This document shows, one piece after another, positions 61,416 to 64,000 of a stretch of DNA of 64,000 nt. This DNA comes from Bradyrhizobium vignae (GTDB lineage Bacteria; Pseudomonadota; Alphaproteobacteria; Rhizobiales; Xanthobacteraceae). The stretch spans positions 1 to 64,000 of the forward strand of contig NZ_RDQF01000018.1 of NCBI RefSeq assembly GCF_004114425.1, read 5' to 3'. The number at the start of each line of letters is the position of its first letter. The first letter of the stretch is position 1. The translations under genes were made by a program, and so were the position numbers. A model generated the notes under the pieces. It saw only the letters and a list, made by a program, of their open reading frames with translations. It made no database searches and had not been told where the DNA came from.

Positions 61416-63541
61416 TCTCGCCTGCCCCGAAACTGCCGGTCAGTCTCGTGGCCAATCCCAGGCTGTCATCTTGGGTGCAGTTCACCGATGGCGGCCGCGT
61501 GGCGATCTCGCCCGGCAAGGTCGAGATCGGCCAGGGCATTGTCACGGCGCTGGCCCAGATCGCGGCGGACGAGCTCGACGTCGATCTCGGCCGCATTGAC
61601 ATGATCCGCGCCTCGACGGCGATGAGCCCGAACGAAGGTGTCACCTCGGGCAGCCTGTCAATCCAGCAATCCGGCCGTGCGCTGCGCCATGCCTGCGCCG
61701 AGGTGCGGGAACGTTTCCTCGCGGCTGCATCGGAACGTCTCGGTGTCGATGCAGCGTTGCTCGATATCGATGACGGCACGATCTCGGGTCCCGGCAATGT
61801 CAGGACCAGCTATTGGGAGCTCGCTGGCGAGGTCTCGCTCGACCGCGACGCCACCGCGGGCGCACCAGCGAAGAGCCCTGCGGGGCGCGCCCTCGCCGGA
61901 CATTCGGTCCCGCGGGTCGACATTCCCGACAAGGTGTTCGCACGACCACGATTCATCCACGATTGCGCGCTGCCTGGCCTGCTCCACGGGCGCGTGCTGC
62001 GGCCGGATGTCTCGCGCGCCAAATTGATTGCTCTCGACGAAGTCGCGACGGGTGCGGTCCCCGGCCTCGTCGCGGTCGTCCGCGACGGCAGCTTTGCAGG
62101 CGTGGTTGCCGACAGCGAGGCCGCGGCGGAAGCCGCTCTGAAGATCTTGCGCAAGGGCGCGACATGGTCGACCGGCGAACCGCTGCCCGATGAATACGAT
62201 CTCGCGGGCTTCCTGAAAAGCCAGCCGGTCCAGACCACCGTCATCGACGCCAGGACGGCGACCTCTCCGAAGCAAGCCATGCGGACCTTGCGCCGGCAAT
62301 ACACCCGCCCCTACATCGCGCATGCCTCGATCGCGCCCTCCTGCGCCATGGCGCGATGGGAGGGTGATCGGGTCCACGTCTGGACGCACAGCCAGGGCAT
62401 CTATCTGCTGCGCGCTGATCTCGCGATCGTGCTCAAGCTGCCCGCAGAAAGCATCATCGTCGAGCACATGGAGGGCGCCGGCTGCTACGGTCACAACGCG
62501 GCCGACGACGTCGCGCTCGATGCCGTGCTGCTGGCGAAAGCGGCCAGCGGCCGTCCGGTGCGGGTACAGTGGTCGCGCCATGACGAGATGAGCCATGCGC
62601 CGTTTGGTGCGGCGATGGCCATCGAGATCGAGGCTGACCTCGATGCGGACAATGAGATCGTCGGCTGGCGCCATGCGATCTGGAGCAACGGCCATGCGGC
62701 GCGGCCCGGACGCGCGGCGCAACCGGCGTTGCTCGCGGCTAGCGAGATCGAGAACCCTTATCCGCGCATGATCTCTTCCAATCCACCGGCTGCGAATGGC
62801 GGCGGCGGTGATCGCAACTCCGTACCTCTCTATGATGATTTTCCAGCCTGGACGATCACGAGCCACCGGCTGCTGACGATGCCCGTGCGCACCTCCGCGC
62901 TGCGGACCCTCGGCGCGCAAGGCAACCTATTCGCCATCGAGTCCTTGATCGACGAGATCGCGGCCCTGCGGGGCGAGGACCCGATCGCATTCCGCTTGCG
63001 CCACCTGCGCGACGAACGGGCGAAGGACGTGATCCGCGTCGCAGCGGGACGCGCGCAGTGGAAGCCGCAGAAGCGATCCGGCATCGGCTACGGCGCCGGC
63101 TTTGCCCGCTACAAGAACACGGGGGCCTATTGCGCCGCGATTGCGGAGATTGAAGGCGCGGAGGACATCCGCGTGAAGCGGCTGACGCTTGCGGTCGATG
63201 TCGGCGAGGCCATCAATCCCGATGGCGTCGTCAATCAGATCGAGGGCGGCGCCATCCAGGCCACGAGCTGGGTGCTGAAGGAGCGCGTCCGCTTCGACCG
63301 GACGCGCATCACCTCGGTCTCCTGGACCGACTATCCGATCCTGAGGTTCAGCGAGGTGCCGGCGGTGGATGTCGAGATCATCCAACGGCCCGAGATCGAG
63401 CCGGTCGGCGCCGGTGAAGCCGCGCACGGCCCGGTGACGGCAGCGATCGCCAATGCGGTCTACGATTGCCTCGGCGTACGCGTGCGCGACCTGCCGATTA
63501 CGCGCGACCGGATCATTGCAGCTGCGGAGCTTGCATCGTGA
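61412..63541 (+). CDS. Molybdenum hydroxylase large subunit (xanthine dehydrogenase family, IorB-like)
   Basis: A 709-residue molybdopterin-binding subunit. It shows GKVEIGQGIVTALAQIAADEL near residues 35-55, the Mo-site segment EGAGCYGHNAADDVALDAV (family EGxxGxxG) near 352, the Ald_Xan_dh_C2-type segment RTLGAQGNLFAIESLIDEIA near 497, and the active-site end VGAGEAAHGPVTAAIANAV near 665. It would hydroxylate a CoA-free aromatic or N-heterocyclic substrate. It is somewhat shorter than IorB and carries no evident Tat signal. It overlaps genes at both ends, so the unit is tightly coupled. Confidence 0.93.
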   Translation: MISPAPKLPVSLVANPRLSSWVQFTDGGRVAISPGKVEIGQGIVTALAQIAADELDVDLGRIDMIRASTAMSPNEGVTSGSLSIQQSGRALRHACAEVRERFLAAASERLGVDAALLDIDDGTISGPGNVRTSYWELAGEVSLDRDATAGAPAKSPAGRALAGHSVPRVDIPDKVFARPRFIHDCALPGLLHGRVLRPDVSRAKLIALDEVATGAVPGLVAVVRDGSFAGVVADSEAAAEAALKILRKGATWSTGEPLPDEYDLAGFLKSQPVQTTVIDARTATSPKQAMRTLRRQYTRPYIAHASIAPSCAMARWEGDRVHVWTHSQGIYLLRADLAIVLKLPAESIIVEHMEGAGCYGHNAADDVALDAVLLAKAASGRPVRVQWSRHDEMSHAPFGAAMAIEIEADLDADNEIVGWRHAIWSNGHAARPGRAAQPALLAASEIENPYPRMISSNPPAANGGGGDRNSVPLYDDFPAWTITSHRLLTMPVRTSALRTLGAQGNLFAIESLIDEIAALRGEDPIAFRLRHLRDERAKDVIRVAAGRAQWKPQKRSGIGYGAGFARYKNTGAYCAAIAEIEGAEDIRVKRLTLAVDVGEAINPDGVVNQIEGGAIQATSWVLKERVRFDRTRITSVSWTDYPILRFSEVPAVDVEIIQRPEIEPVGAGEAAHGPVTAAIANAVYDCLGVRVRDLPITRDRIIAAAELAS

Positions 63542-64000
63542 CCACCGTGAACATTTTGAGCGGGGGTGCCGCGCAAGGCCTGGTGCGCGGCCTCACTGAG
63601 ACCTTCAAGGCGCAGACCGGCCTCAGTATCGACGGCGAGTTCGGCGCAGTCGGCATCATGGCCGACAAGCTGCGCGCCGGTACGGCGGCCGATCTCGTGA
63701 TCCTGACGCAGGCGCTCCTCGCAAAACTGGCCGAGGAGACGCTCGTCATTCCCTCCTCGATCGCGAATGTCGGCCGGGTCGAGACCGCACTCGCGGTCCG
63801 CAGCCGCGATCCCCGGGTGGAGGTGAAGACCGAAGCCGATTTGCGCGAGATGCTGCGTTCCGCCGACGCCATCTACGTCCCGGACACGAAGGCGTCCACG
63901 GCGGGACAGCACATCGCAAAGCTGCTGGATCAGCTCGGCATCGCCTATGAGGTTGCTTCGCGCCTAAAGATATTTCCGAACGGCGCGACGGCGATGCGCG
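63538..64000 (+). CDS. ModA-like extracellular solute-binding protein, cut by the window end
   Basis: At least 154 residues, incomplete at the 3' end. GTG 63538 overlaps the previous stop. The sequence VNILSGGAAQGLVRGLTETFKAQTGLSIDGEFG and then DKLRAGTAADLVILTQALLAKLAEE, read in parts, match the molybdate/accessory binding protein fold (SBP_bac_11). No signal peptide is seen at this start. In this position, coupled to a molybdenum hydroxylase, it may bind the enzyme's substrate or molybdate, or act as an accessory protein. An alternative GTG at 63547 would shorten it by three residues. Confidence 0.85.
   Translation, partial: MTTVNILSGGAAQGLVRGLTETFKAQTGLSIDGEFGAVGIMADKLRAGTAADLVILTQALLAKLAEETLVIPSSIANVGRVETALAVRSRDPRVEVKTEADLREMLRSADAIYVPDTKASTAGQHIAKLLDQLGIAYEVASRLKIFPNGATAMR

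Overview
The window is alphaproteobacterial chromosome, most likely Bradyrhizobium. This rests on the high G+C, the paralogue-rich catabolic genes, the TctABC/Bug transporters, Bradyrhizobium-style intergenic repeats and recognisable protein families. No rRNA or tRNA gene was seen and nothing was searched, so the genus is an inference.

Region 1 (1-4400) is a graveyard of mobile DNA. It holds an HNH-type fragment, a decayed large serine recombinase and a YqaJ-type phage exonuclease pseudogene. An intact conserved hypothetical and a GmhB-like heptose phosphatase sit among them.

Region 2 (4400-29570) is a surface-polysaccharide (O-antigen type) locus, read almost entirely on the minus strand. 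Its head carries a winged-helix regulator and an RfaH/NusG-like antiterminator. Then come galE, the Wzm/Wzt ABC exporter, an RmlC-type epimerase, a sugar aminotransferase, a sugar N-formyltransferase and a CmcI-type methyltransferase. These are followed by two GT2 enzymes, the CDP-glucose genes rfbF and rfbG around a sugar C-methyltransferase, a GT2, a GT4, a sugar reductase/epimerase, a GT11 fucosyltransferase, a ruined methyltransferase and another GT2. Beyond an IS3-family insertion and an acyltransferase on the other strand lie gmd and a frameshifted fcl. Most genes overlap or nearly touch, which suggests a polycistron of roughly 18 kb of the kind RfaH-like factors act on. The encoded chemistry points to an ABC-exported glycan with fucose-type, N-formylamino and C-methylated CDP-derived deoxysugars, decorated by methyl and acyl groups.

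Region 3 (30000-37020) has a divergent GT4, a large serralysin-like M10 protease with RTX motifs and four 117-residue repeats, a small exported protein, and a FlaA1/CapD-type membrane sugar dehydratase.

Region 4 (37700-42340) contains a CaiB/BaiF CoA-transferase and a tctA-tctB-tctC tripartite tricarboxylate transporter.

Region 5 (42600-48450) is accessory: a 55-residue ORF, a GIY-YIG nuclease-like protein and a Lon-type AAA+ ATPase without a protease domain, facing a tyrosine-recombinase-like gene and a DUF3102-like gene. The functions of this set are unknown, and it is the best candidate here for an undescribed module.

Region 6 (48466-64000) is catabolic. A GntR/FCD regulator separates two tandem serine/alanine-glyoxylate-type aminotransferases plus an enoyl-CoA hydratase from a fused FAD/Fe-S 2-hydroxyacid dehydrogenase plus GlcG/HbpS. 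After an IS481 remnant come a second enoyl-CoA hydratase, a molybdopterin oxidoreductase, an orphan Bug binding protein, a two-subunit molybdenum hydroxylase and a truncated ModA-like binding protein.
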